A stretch of DNA of 64,000 nucleotides from PXAP01 sp964520585 (GTDB lineage: Bacteria > Bacteroidota > Bacteroidia > Bacteroidales > PUMT01): contig CAZFOO010000008.1 of assembly GCA_964520585.1 (NCBI GenBank), positions 8,324-72,323 on the forward strand. Direction: 5' to 3'. Of this stretch, positions 28,401-36,867 are shown one piece after another. Numbering within the stretch: position 1 is the first letter of the stretch; each line of letters begins with the position of its first letter. The notes beneath the pieces were generated by a model that did not search any database, was not told where the DNA came from, and saw nothing but the letters and a program-made list of their open reading frames with translations. The position numbers and the translations under genes were made by a program.

Positions 28401-28522
28401 GTTTTTTCCTGTAATGCATAAGCAACAGTGCTTAAAACAAGAAAAAATCCGATAAAAAACAATCTTGCAAAGAGCATTATTTGTTCTTTTTGCAAAAAAT
28501 TAAGTATTATTTCTTTTTTCAT
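25487..28522 (-). CDS. SusC/RagA TonB-dependent outer-membrane transporter
   Basis: 1011 residues. An N-terminal signal peptide is followed by a carboxypeptidase-regulatory-like domain (ITGQVTGEDNEPIPGVTVVA, about 42-125), the TonB box region with EVVVIGYGTQ, the plug (DAALQGSIPGLDV, YGSRGANGVIIITT) and a 22-strand barrel ending in the aromatic FGINVSF. A second ATG, 15 codons in (MLFARLFFIGF), gives a tidier signal peptide and may be the true start. The pair with SusD at 23832 imports an oligosaccharide or other large ligand. No ECF sigma, anti-sigma or hybrid two-component regulator adjoins it. Confidence 0.95.
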   Translation of the reverse strand: MKKEIILNFLQKEQIMLFARLFFIGFFLVLSTVAYALQEKTITGQVTGEDNEPIPGVTVVAKGTNVGALTDVDGNYSISVPSNINTLVFSFVGMQTREIAIDDQTTIDVQMSDDLIGLDEVVVIGYGTQQRRDITGSVASISSNDITNMPISRLDAALQGSIPGLDVVATGHNPGDGTQIILRGRRSFSASNEPLFILDGIPFYGDLKDINPYDIASIDVLKDASATAIYGSRGANGVIIITTNRGDVSAPRFNFESYAGPTTRYGRIPYGTGEDYAERGREAFRAAGDYPDDGQIYPDLDQQFFQAEEWENMQRGTWTDYQDMLFQNGYKQKHQLSVDGGTEAVKYNFTGNMFDEEGILPGRTFARYSLRNNLDVTLSDRFNVGTSILLSNNIRRRKSNDGAMGQAYTNSPLGKPFEDDGTPRFSPVADGTRMLPVADYEFDSYRWDEKRWAANIAVFGEYMITDDLKYRINLGTDTNVRSTKQSAGYFSITRNQGTPSAYNNHSIFNRMTYESILSYDKAFNDDHSLSLTAVHGIQTQRGETTNTSVSDLPYERARYHNIGSASVINSVGSGLNEWALLSYVGRVFYGYQGKYMFTGSLRADGASQFSVDNKWGYFPSAAFAWRISEEGFMAGTANWLTNLKLRLSYGVSGNQAIDPYVTQGGTSRTTYAWDESAAFGYRNSDLANRSLKWETTAVTNLGLDFAFIGGKINGNVELYDTQTTDLLMERQLPINTGYSSIIENIGSTRNRGIELGLHAVKLEQSNFRWDSDYSWYLNREEIVELYAGKDDDIGNQWFIGHPIHVYYDRQKIGIWQTDEAAEAAGYGRNPGEIKLLDVDNDGSYTDADRLILGDRQPDFVFQTTQRLSYGNWDLSAIGYLRWGNMAQVGAFNPHSQKRYNQLVFNYWTPDNPTNDYPRPNENREGTLDGGTLRYRDGSFFKLRQVYLGYNIPGSLLQNMFINNARVYFTAENPWYWTKSELADYNMEPETHTNVSTYPALRSFIFGINVSF

Positions 28523-29022
28523 TAGATTTCATGAAATTAAGGTTAGTATTCATCTTTACTAAGGTTAAAAAAAATTAATTACAGTCATAAGATCTTCAAA
28601 GTTTTTGATTTTCCATAGGCAGTTGTTTTTTTTAATTAAAATAGAGTAGGTGGTTGTTCATATATTTAGTTTGCAGTTACGCATGCACCCTTTTACATGT
28701 ATACTAATATGCATATCTTTTACTTTGAATATTACATACTCTCTAAATCAAATCAAATTAGATTAGATTAGTAGGAAGTTAAAAAAATTTGGCAAAAAAA
28801 TTTTAAGGAATTTGATAATAGAATATAATACAGGAAGCATTAGCCAGGCATTGAAATTAAAAAATCGAAGTTTTTAATTATTAATTTTATCAAACATAGG
28901 CTTTATATTTTATCTGGCAAAAAAAAAATTAATTTTTTTTAACATTAATTAATATATTTTATAAAATAAATTCCCTGATCAAAACACGCTTGTCTATTCC
29001 AGGCGGGGCTATTTCATCTGTG

Positions 29023-29232
29023 CGGAGAAACACATTTTGACCGAGGTTGAATGGAATGCATGGATGGACTTTTGCGANNNNNNNNNNNNNNNNNNNNNNN
29101 NNNNNNNNNNNNNNNNNNNNNNNNNNNNNNNNNNNNNNNNNNNNNNNNNNNNNNNNNNNNNNNNNNNNNNNNNNNNNCGGAGAAACACATTTTGACCGAG
29201 GTTGAATGGAATGCATGGATGGACTTTTGCGA
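29023..29232. repeat. 55-bp exact direct repeat flanking a 100-N gap
   Basis: 29023-29077 and 29178-29232 are identical over 55 bases (begin CGGAGAAACACATTTTGACC, end GGACTTTTGCGA) and both abut the N run at 29078-29177. This is what two contigs look like when they share a k-mer-sized end overlap and are scaffolded instead of merged. It is probably not a biological repeat. Confidence 0.9.
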
Positions 29233-29398
29233 CCACCATTTAAAGAAATAATTTATTTTAAATCCTGGCATTTCCCCGGTTACTGGTTATTTAATAACTC
29301 CGTATCCCCTGGTGCCATAATTCTAAATCGGAGCTGAACGAACTTGATAAATAATTTTAACAAGCCTGTATAAATAATGTTAAAATTATTAATTAAAT

Positions 29399-29430
29399 AT
29401 TGGCGTGAAGGTGCCAAAATACTATCTTTA
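29399..29430 (+). promoter_or_regulatory. Putative Bacteroidota promoter of the hydrolase gene
   Basis: ATTG (29399-29402), 20-bp spacer, TATCTTTA (29423-29430), which fits the TTTG-N19-21-TAnnTTTG pattern. It is 46 bp upstream of the ATG at 29476. Confidence 0.45.
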
Positions 29431-29475
29431 GAGCATAAATAACAGGCATTTTATCTAATCATAATCCTTAAAATA

Positions 29476-31974
29476 ATGTCATATAGAATTATCATAAAAA
29501 TCACTGTACTATTGATAATGAATTTATTCATTATCAATGCATTTTCACAACAGCAAGGCAACATCGTTGAGTACTTCGGAAGGGAAACCGTTGAAGAAAT
29601 CGAGGAGGGTGATGTTGTACATGTTTTCTCAAAAGGACTCTTCCTGCCAATGCAGCGTACCTTTGGTGGTTTATTTACCACCCAGGATTTTCTTGCCTGG
29701 CAGCTTGCAAGTGATGCTTTTGAAATACCTGCCGAAGGGAATCAGGCTGACCCGGAAATGCCCGGACTGGTATGGGAGGCAATTGAAACCGATGACGAGG
29801 ACCGGTTTCAGGGCAGGCAACTTCGAAATTCTTATGTCTATACCAGCATAGAATCCCCTCGGGAAGAGGTGGTGCTGCTGGATGCCCGGGGACATACCAG
29901 GGTTTACATTAACGGGATGCCTTATGAAGGTGATCATTATGATTTCGGGTATACCCTTATCCCCTTTAGACTCAAGAAAGGCCTTAACGAATTTATTTAT
30001 ACGCCGGGAAGATTCGGAAGGGTCACCTCAAAGCTGGTTACCCCATCTAAGCCGGTACAGCTAACTGGAAGGGATATGACACTTCCCAGCCTCATCACCG
30101 GGGAAGACGGCGAAAAATGGGGCGCGATAAGAGTTGTCAATGCCAGCGACAGGGACCTGAACGGTCTTACAATTACCTGCATACTCGAAACGGGCGAAGA
30201 AGCATCATATAATACCGGCAATGTTATGCAAATGAGCGTAAGGAAACTCAATTTCCAGATCCCCTCTCCCGCCGGTGTTAATGAATCGGGGCGGGTAAAT
30301 GCTGAAGTTATATTGTCCGACCGGTCTGGCCGGGAAATTGACCGGAGGGAGATCACACTTCAGCAGCAAGAACCGGATGTACATCATGAAAGGACATTCA
30401 TAAGCAATGTTGACGGGAGCGTACAATATTACAGCGTTGCACCCTCCACTACTCCTGGCGATGGGCAGGCCCTCGTACTTTCTGTACACGGCGCAGGTGT
30501 TGAAGCAAGGAATCAGGCCAGGGCTTACCGCCAGAAGGACTGGGCCCATGTTGTTGCACCAACGAATCGCAGACCATTTGGTTTCAACTGGGAAGAATGG
30601 GGAAGAATTGATGCCATGGAAGTATTTGAAGATGCTAAAAAGGTATACCGGACAAATGAGGAGTTGAGTTATCTGACCGGCCATTCAATGGGTGGTCACG
30701 GCACATGGTACCTGGGAGTTACATATCCTGACAAATTTGCCGCCATCGCACCCTGCGCAAGCTATCCGGACATAATTGGTTACCGTCGGGGAGGAATTAT
30801 GGATAGATTTGAGGGAGATCCCAACTTCGAAATGATAAAAAGGGGTGCCAATGCCGGCAGGACTCTGGAATTAAAAAGAAATTACCTGCAATCCGGAATA
30901 TACATCCTGCACGGTGATGCCGACAGGGTGGTAAGTGTAGAGCAGGCAAGGTTTATGAGGGAAACACTCGGTGAGTACCATTCGAATTTCGTTTATTATG
31001 AATACCCTGACGGAACGCACTGGTACGGGGATCATAGCGTGGACTGGCATCCTATTTTTGATTATTTCAGGTGGCAATCGGTGCCTGACCCAAATGAGGT
31101 GAAACGCATAGAATTTCATACCGCAAGTCCGGCGATATCGGCAAGCAACTACTGGATAAGGATAAACCAGCAGGAAAAACCTTATGATTTCTCAAGCGTA
31201 GAGTTTGATCTGCGTAATGATACTATCGAAGGCTCTGTTAGTAATGCAAAAAGCATCACGTTCTTTCTTTCCATGCTGGATATGGAAAACGACCCGGTTA
31301 TAAAAATTGACGATTTCACTGGCACAGTAAGCAGGGATCTGGACTTAACACTGAAAAAAGAGGGTGATACATGGATAGAGACAACCATTAATACCAGTGA
31401 AAAATATGCTGACAGGTCGGGCGGTTTTAAACAGGCATTTAATAATAATATGGTATTTGTTTATGCCACCAGGGGTAGCAGGGAGGAAAGTGAATGGTAC
31501 CGGAACAAGGCAAAATTTGATGCGGAAACTTTTCTTTACAGGGCAAATGGTTCTGTTGACATCATATCGGACAGGGACTTCAATCCTGCCGATTACCCGG
31601 ACAGGAATGTTATACTGTACGGTAATGAATCCAACAACCGGGCATGGGAAAAAGTTCTTGACAATGTACCGGTAGTAGTTAGAAAGGGTGAAATAGAATT
31701 TGGACAGAGGAGGACATATAAGGGAGATGACCTGGGTGCTTTCTTTGTTTACCCGAGAGCGGACAGTGAGACTGCAAGCGTAGGAGTAGTGGCAGGTACA
31801 GGTGTAAGTGGTATGAAAGCGGCATTTGCCAATGACTACTTTTCCGGGATAACAGGTTTCCCCGACCTGAAGATATTCAGTACCGGAATGCTTAGGGATG
31901 GTCTGGATGGTATAATTGTCTCCGGATTTTTCGGAAACGACTGGAGCATTGAAGACGGCGATTTCAGCTACTAA
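29476..31974 (+). CDS. Secreted alpha/beta-hydrolase (prolyl-oligopeptidase/esterase-like)
   Basis: 832 residues with a signal peptide (FIINAFSQ). The first 310 residues are beta-rich, with an accessory sugar-binding-like part (VVLLDARGHTRVYINGMPYE). The catalytic domain begins near 325. LVLSVHGAGVEARNQA gives the oxyanion loop, LTGHSMGGHGTWYLG carries the nucleophile Ser at about residue 403, LHGDADRVVSVEQ the Asp near 480 and YPDGTHWYGDHS the His near 514, so the triad is complete. The last 270 residues are another beta domain. Such proteins near glycosidases act as carbohydrate esterases or peptidases. The actual bond is unknown. It has its own terminator at 32023 and a promoter-like site at 29399. 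Confidence 0.8.
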   Translation: MSYRIIIKITVLLIMNLFIINAFSQQQGNIVEYFGRETVEEIEEGDVVHVFSKGLFLPMQRTFGGLFTTQDFLAWQLASDAFEIPAEGNQADPEMPGLVWEAIETDDEDRFQGRQLRNSYVYTSIESPREEVVLLDARGHTRVYINGMPYEGDHYDFGYTLIPFRLKKGLNEFIYTPGRFGRVTSKLVTPSKPVQLTGRDMTLPSLITGEDGEKWGAIRVVNASDRDLNGLTITCILETGEEASYNTGNVMQMSVRKLNFQIPSPAGVNESGRVNAEVILSDRSGREIDRREITLQQQEPDVHHERTFISNVDGSVQYYSVAPSTTPGDGQALVLSVHGAGVEARNQARAYRQKDWAHVVAPTNRRPFGFNWEEWGRIDAMEVFEDAKKVYRTNEELSYLTGHSMGGHGTWYLGVTYPDKFAAIAPCASYPDIIGYRRGGIMDRFEGDPNFEMIKRGANAGRTLELKRNYLQSGIYILHGDADRVVSVEQARFMRETLGEYHSNFVYYEYPDGTHWYGDHSVDWHPIFDYFRWQSVPDPNEVKRIEFHTASPAISASNYWIRINQQEKPYDFSSVEFDLRNDTIEGSVSNAKSITFFLSMLDMENDPVIKIDDFTGTVSRDLDLTLKKEGDTWIETTINTSEKYADRSGGFKQAFNNNMVFVYATRGSREESEWYRNKAKFDAETFLYRANGSVDIISDRDFNPADYPDRNVILYGNESNNRAWEKVLDNVPVVVRKGEIEFGQRRTYKGDDLGAFFVYPRADSETASVGVVAGTGVSGMKAAFANDYFSGITGFPDLKIFSTGMLRDGLDGIIVSGFFGNDWSIEDGDFSY

Positions 31975-32022
31975 CAATTAACAAACCAATTGCAATATTG
32001 CTGAATACCAAGGCTTTTAACA

Positions 32023-32059
32023 TTATCCGGCAGAATAAAAATTGCCGGATAATTTTTTT
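32023..32059 (+). terminator. Intrinsic terminator
   Basis: 10-bp perfect stem (TTATCCGGCA / TGCCGGATAA) with a 10-nt loop followed by seven T, 48 bp past the stop of the hydrolase gene. Confidence 0.88.
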
Positions 32060-32101
32060 CAGGCTGTTATTAGTTTTATAATGCACATGAATTTGTAACT
32101 T

Positions 32102-32132
32102 ATTGTTAAACAATCTGCTAACTATAATTTAT
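32102..32132 (+). promoter_or_regulatory. Putative promoter of the GH3 gene
   Basis: ATTG (32102-32105), 19-bp spacer, TAATTTAT (32125-32132). The spacer TTAAACAATCTGCTAACTA is nearly the same as in the promoter-like element at 63866-63896. It leaves an 80-nt leader before the ATG at 32213. Confidence 0.5.
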
Positions 32133-32212
32133 TTGAATTAAAAAAATTTTTTGTTATAGTGAAGTGATTAATCCTGTAAATTAAAAAGAATATAAAACTT
32201 ATCTAAAATATC

Positions 32213-34885
32213 ATGTTTTTCAGGAATATAATAATAATTGTTTTTCTAATTACCGGATTTTCTGGTTCGTCTGCTCAGAATAAATCATATAAAGACCCAT
32301 CCCTTCCCCTGGAAGACCGTGTGGAGGATCTGCTTTCCCAAATGACACTTAAAGAGAAATTCTGGCAGTTATTTATGATTCCGGGCGACCTGAGCGATGG
32401 CAGGGAAAAATACATGGATGGCATATTTGGATTACAGGTGCGTACTGCAGCAAGACAGTCAGATGCTGCCGGACAGATGATGAATTACGGTCACGAGGGC
32501 AATGCTTTTGAAATGGCAGGTACAATAAATGAAATTCAAAAATTTTTTGTTGAAGAAACAAGGCTGGGAATTCCCATAATACCGTTTGATGAGGCACTTC
32601 ACGGATTGGTTCGGGGAGGTGCCACTGCATTTCCCCAGGCCATAGCGCTGTCTGCTACCTGGGATACCTCACTGGTATCGCAGGTAGCCGGGGCCATAAC
32701 CATGGAAACCAAATCACGAGGTATCCGCCAGATCCTTTCCCCTGTTCTTGACATTGCCAGGGATGTGCGCTGGGGAAGAACAGAAGAGACATATGGTGAA
32801 GATCCATACCTGGCAACTATGATGGCAAAGGCTTTTATCGGGCAGATAGAAAGGAATGATGTTGTTGCTACCCCCAAACACTTTGCTGCAAATTCAGGAG
32901 ATGGCGGAAGGGATAGCTACCCAATACATTATACGGAAAGATATCTGGAAGAAATCTATTTCCCGCCATACAAGGAGGTATTTACCAGCCACGACGCAAG
33001 ATCGGTAATGACAGCCTATAACTCTATTGATGGTACACCGGCTACTTCAAACAGCTGGCTGTTGCGCGACAAGCTTAAGGATGAATGGGAGTTTGACGGC
33101 TTTGTAATCTCTGATGCCGGGGCAACCGGAGGAGCAAATGTTCTGCATTTCACGGCTGCAGATTATGCAGAAGCAACCATGCATGGAATTGAGGGTGGAC
33201 TTGATGTTATTTTTCAAACATCTTACGATCACTATCCCCTTTTCTGGGAAGCATTTGAAAAAGGTATGATTTGTCCTGAAGCAATTGATGATGCAGTAAG
33301 AAGGGTGCTGAGGGTAAAGTTCGGTCTGGGACTTTTTGAAGATCCGTATGTGGATCCCGGGGAAGCGGACTTCTGGAACGGACATGAGAATCACAGGAAA
33401 CTGGCCCTGGAAGCATCAAAAAAATCTGTCGTCTTACTTCAAAATAATAACAGGGTACTGCCTCTAGAACAAAACTCAACAATAGCTCTTATCGGATACG
33501 ATGCAAAAGCTGCCAGGCTGGGCGGATACAGTGGCCCCGGTAATGAAGTTATCAGCTTTTATGAAGGATTGAACAGAAAAACAGGTGATGGCAGACTGAA
33601 TTATGCACCCGGGGTGCCCCTTCGTCACCAGGAAGTAGAAACCATAGCTCCCCGGTATCTATCTGCCGTTTATAAAAACGAAAAGGTTCAGGGCCTCACA
33701 GGTGAATACTTTAGCAACACGAATCTGGAAGGATCACCGGAATTTACAAGGATAGATGAAAGACTGGATTTCGGATGGACCTTGTTTTCTCCGCGTCCGG
33801 AACTGGCGTATGACTGGTATTCAGTGCGGTGGACGGGTGAACTGTCTGCTCCGGGACCGGGGACATTTAACATTGGGATTGAAGGAGATGATGGCTACAG
33901 GCTTTATATTGACAACGAGCTTATTATAGATAACTGGAAAAAACAAACCTTCCGCAGGGTTATGTCATCATTCGATTTTGAAGAGGGTCGCAATTATGAT
34001 ATAAGAATTGAATTCTTTGAGCCGTCCGGTAATGCAAGATTCCGGCTGGTTTGGGATGCAACAATAGAAGATAATGCTAAAGATCAGATTGCACAGGCAG
34101 TAGAAATGGCCGAAAAAAGTGATGTGGCAGTCATTGCTGCAGGAATACATGAGGGTGAGTTCCAGGACCGGGCATTCCTTGATCTTCCTGGAAGACAGGA
34201 AGAGCTTATCAGAGCAGTAGCAGCAACCGGAAAGCCGGTTATTGTAGTACTGTTTGGTGGCAGTGCCATAACCATGACCGGGTGGATGGATCAGGTTGAT
34301 GCCATATTGATGGCATGGTACCCCGGGGAGGCTGGTGGACTGGCAATTCCGGACATAATTTTCGGGAATGAAAACCCCGGAGGGAAACTGCCTGTGACAT
34401 TTCCCGTACACGTAAGCCAATGTCCTCTTTTTTACAATCATAAGCCCACCGGAAGAGGAGATGATTATTATGATCTGACAGGTAAGCCCATGTTTCCATT
34501 CGGGTTCGGATTAAGTTATACTGATTTTGAATATAGTGATCTGGAATTCAGTAAAGGAAAACTAGAAAAAAATGAGACCGTTACTGTCGGGCTGACAGTA
34601 ACCAATACCGGGCATTTAAAGGGTGATGAGGTTGTGCAGCTCTATTTAAAAGATGAGCTGGCCTCCGTTTCAAGACCGGTCAAAGAACTTAAAGGTTTCA
34701 GGCGTATAAACCTGGAGCCCGGCGAGTCAAAGAAAGTAACCTTCACCTTAGGTCCGGATGAATTCAGCATGCTGGACAAAGAAATGAAAAAAGTTGTTGA
34801 GCCGGGAACTTTCCGCGTTATGATAGGCACATCTTCCAACGATATAAGGTTAAGAGGTATTCTGGAAGTTCTGGAAAATGAGTAA
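32213..34885 (+). CDS. Secreted GH3 beta-glycosidase with PA14 insert
   Basis: 890 residues. Signal peptide (FLITGFSGSSAQ), then the GH3 N-terminal barrel: LSQMTLKEKFWQLFM, the KHFAANSGDGGRDS substrate-binding loop, and the nucleophile Asp at about 301 in GFVISDAGATGG. The alpha/beta sandwich domain follows (KKSVVLLQNNNRVLPLEQ) and is interrupted at about 490-625 by a PA14 domain (GLTGEYFS, GDDGYRLYIDNELIIDNW). It resumes at about 640 and ends in a fibronectin-III-like domain (VTVGLTVTNTGHLKGDEVVQ). GH3 enzymes with this layout remove terminal beta-glucose, beta-xylose or related residues. It stands between the two loci on the plus strand. Confidence 0.93.
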   Translation: MFFRNIIIIVFLITGFSGSSAQNKSYKDPSLPLEDRVEDLLSQMTLKEKFWQLFMIPGDLSDGREKYMDGIFGLQVRTAARQSDAAGQMMNYGHEGNAFEMAGTINEIQKFFVEETRLGIPIIPFDEALHGLVRGGATAFPQAIALSATWDTSLVSQVAGAITMETKSRGIRQILSPVLDIARDVRWGRTEETYGEDPYLATMMAKAFIGQIERNDVVATPKHFAANSGDGGRDSYPIHYTERYLEEIYFPPYKEVFTSHDARSVMTAYNSIDGTPATSNSWLLRDKLKDEWEFDGFVISDAGATGGANVLHFTAADYAEATMHGIEGGLDVIFQTSYDHYPLFWEAFEKGMICPEAIDDAVRRVLRVKFGLGLFEDPYVDPGEADFWNGHENHRKLALEASKKSVVLLQNNNRVLPLEQNSTIALIGYDAKAARLGGYSGPGNEVISFYEGLNRKTGDGRLNYAPGVPLRHQEVETIAPRYLSAVYKNEKVQGLTGEYFSNTNLEGSPEFTRIDERLDFGWTLFSPRPELAYDWYSVRWTGELSAPGPGTFNIGIEGDDGYRLYIDNELIIDNWKKQTFRRVMSSFDFEEGRNYDIRIEFFEPSGNARFRLVWDATIEDNAKDQIAQAVEMAEKSDVAVIAAGIHEGEFQDRAFLDLPGRQEELIRAVAATGKPVIVVLFGGSAITMTGWMDQVDAILMAWYPGEAGGLAIPDIIFGNENPGGKLPVTFPVHVSQCPLFYNHKPTGRGDDYYDLTGKPMFPFGFGLSYTDFEYSDLEFSKGKLEKNETVTVGLTVTNTGHLKGDEVVQLYLKDELASVSRPVKELKGFRRINLEPGESKKVTFTLGPDEFSMLDKEMKKVVEPGTFRVMIGTSSNDIRLRGILEVLENE

Positions 34886-34938
34886 TCTTCTTCGCCGGCC
34901 GATATTAGCAACTTAGATTATGGAGCTAAATAAATAAT

Positions 34939-34973
34939 CAAGTTGCCGGTTATGGCTCTTATCCGGCAACTTG
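34939..34973. terminator. Hairpin between convergent GH3 and GH29 genes
   Basis: 11-bp perfect stem (CAAGTTGCCGG / CCGGCAACTTG) with a 13-nt loop. It has no T-run, so termination is likely but not certain. Confidence 0.55.
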
Positions 34974-35090
34974 ACTATTCTATAATTTGCTTAATTTCTA
35001 AAAATCCTCCTCCTTTCACCACGGTAATGCCCTGGCAGGATTTTGCCTGTAATGGCACGTGTTATTAAAAACCAGATTTTACAGTATTTT

Positions 35091-36584
35091 TCACTCTTTC
35101 ACCGATGATATTTTAATCGTCCATGCATCGGCGCATGGAGGATTCTTCTGAAGACGGGCCGGGATGTGGACCAGAACGCCATCGCCCGATTCTTCCCAGC
35201 GAAGATTGCGGTTGTCTCCCAACATGGTTACTGAAGCATCTTTTTCAGGCTGAATCGAGGAGAGATAAACTGACGGAGGAGGCGCCTCCTCCCCTTCCCC
35301 GGCAAGGTAAATCATATATACCTGATCGTCATCCTTTTTCCGGGTAAGGCATACTTTCCCCTCTTTATAGGGAGAAATTGCCCGTGTCTCATAAATGGCC
35401 TCGGAATTAACTGCCATCCACTTACCAATCCCTTCAAGCAGTTCATAAGCCTCTTCATGCCACTGACCAAGGGGACCGGGAGCAATATTAAGCAGTAGAT
35501 TGCCACCTTTTGAGACTATATCAACCAGCATATGGGTCAGTTGTCTGTTACTCATGTACCTGGCCTCGGGTACCCAGGACCAGCTGCCTCCGGCTATAAT
35601 GCACGATTCCCACGGATAGGGAAGCATCATATCAGGAACCTGGTTTTCCGGGGTAAGGTAGTTCTGATTCTTTCCCTGTACCGCCCTGTCCACCACAATC
35701 AGTCCGGGTTGCTTCTCCCTTGCTTTCTCAACCAGTTCGTCCATCCTGATATCCTGGTTAACCGTGCGGCTTTTAACAAAACCCGTCTCCGATGCCATGA
35801 TCTTATCATGGTACGATGATATAATCTGCTCACGGGATCTTTTCTGCACCCATCCGCCGTCAAGCCAAAGAATATCGACCTGTCCATAATCGGTCATCAG
35901 CTCAAGGATCTGGTTATGGGTAAACTGGACAAAATTCTCCCACCTTTCCGGATAAAGGTCCGGGTCATAATTCACATTACGGTCAAAAGGAGGAAAATAT
36001 TCCCACCAGTAATAATCCGAATGCCAGTCCGGCTTCGAAAAATAGGCCCCTGTCCACATTCCCTCTGCCCTGAAAGCGTCAAATATCTCTTTAGTGACAT
36101 TGGCACGAGGATCTATGCTGAAGGGAGTTTCGGGACCGGTAATCGAATAATCGGTTTGTTTGGTGTCGAACATTGAGAAACCGTCATGATGCTTGGTAGT
36201 AAAAACCACGTAACGCATACCGGCATTTTTTGCAGCCACGGCCCACCTTTCAGGATCAAACTGTACCGGATTGAAAGTGGTCTGGAGGTTTTCATATGCC
36301 TCTGTATATTCAACATAATTATCCATATTTCGTTGTGTCCAACCCTCGTCTTCCGGACAAATTGACCATGATTCAACAATACCCCACTGGCTGTATGGAC
36401 CCCAGTGCATCAGCAGACCGAATTTTATATCCTGCCATCCTTCAAGCTTTTCCAGGACCAGCGGATCTGTTTCAGGAACATACCTGCCATGAAAATCGTG
36501 CTGGGCAAAAGCCGCGCCTGACAGCAGTATTAAACCGGTCAGCAGGCTAAAAATTTTTTTTTTGATTGCTATATTCTTTTGCAT
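35091..36584 (-). CDS. Secreted GH29 alpha-L-fucosidase
   Basis: 497 residues with signal peptide (LSGAAFAQ). GH29 features: FGLLMHWGPYSQWG (substrate His and Trp), VFTTKHHDGFSMFDTK (the His-His-Asp-Gly patch), and ILWLDGGW with the nucleophile Asp at about residue 242. The C-terminal 100 residues are a beta-sandwich (VYMIYLAGEG, VTMLGDNRNLRWEE). It retains configuration while removing alpha-linked L-fucose. It lacks the PA14 domain of the paralogue at 41994. The acid/base residue cannot be fixed by eye because its position varies in the family. Last gene of the 50.0-35.1 kb minus-strand run, 283 bp past the gene at 36868. Confidence 0.9.
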   Translation of the reverse strand: MQKNIAIKKKIFSLLTGLILLSGAAFAQHDFHGRYVPETDPLVLEKLEGWQDIKFGLLMHWGPYSQWGIVESWSICPEDEGWTQRNMDNYVEYTEAYENLQTTFNPVQFDPERWAVAAKNAGMRYVVFTTKHHDGFSMFDTKQTDYSITGPETPFSIDPRANVTKEIFDAFRAEGMWTGAYFSKPDWHSDYYWWEYFPPFDRNVNYDPDLYPERWENFVQFTHNQILELMTDYGQVDILWLDGGWVQKRSREQIISSYHDKIMASETGFVKSRTVNQDIRMDELVEKAREKQPGLIVVDRAVQGKNQNYLTPENQVPDMMLPYPWESCIIAGGSWSWVPEARYMSNRQLTHMLVDIVSKGGNLLLNIAPGPLGQWHEEAYELLEGIGKWMAVNSEAIYETRAISPYKEGKVCLTRKKDDDQVYMIYLAGEGEEAPPPSVYLSSIQPEKDASVTMLGDNRNLRWEESGDGVLVHIPARLQKNPPCADAWTIKISSVKE

Positions 36585-36867
36585 CTGTATAATAGATTAA
36601 TAACATTAATAATCAGTTAATTACATTTCAAACATGAAACAAATTCAGTCCTTCAATTTCAATAAATATCCCTGTTTTATTGACCTGCGGCCGATCTTAC
36701 ATGCGAAACTTTGCTCATTTAGCATTTTCTTCCAATGTGACTTTGACTTTCGGCTGAACTCACATGAAATAAATTATTCATTTTTTAATGATTTCCGGAT
36801 ATTCTTTGTATATTATCATGTGAGACTTTAATATCAGAGGATCCACTTGTATGAAAATCCAGTTCAG

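Larger units (their letters stand above)
28523..29475. other. Long AT-rich intergenic region with assembly gap and small relic
   Basis: 953 bp. The part next to SusC (28523-28975) is extremely AT-rich and must carry the susC promoter on the minus strand. ATTAGATTAGATTAG-like short repeats lie near 28750-28770. At about 28964-29029 base composition changes sharply and a plus-strand open frame without a start codon reads FPDQNTLVYSRRGYFICAEK, continuing right of the gap to HLKK and a stop at 29250. It looks like the tail of a lost gene that I do not recognise. A 100-N gap with 55-bp duplicated flanks lies inside it. Confidence 0.5.

Noticed and set aside
28959..29271. Several overlapping ORFs around 29.0-29.27 kb
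   Set aside because: They read through N and repeat the same 55 bases twice, so they are products of the gap structure.
31345..31977. 210-codon minus-strand ORF
   Set aside because: Antisense shadow of the secreted alpha/beta-hydrolase.
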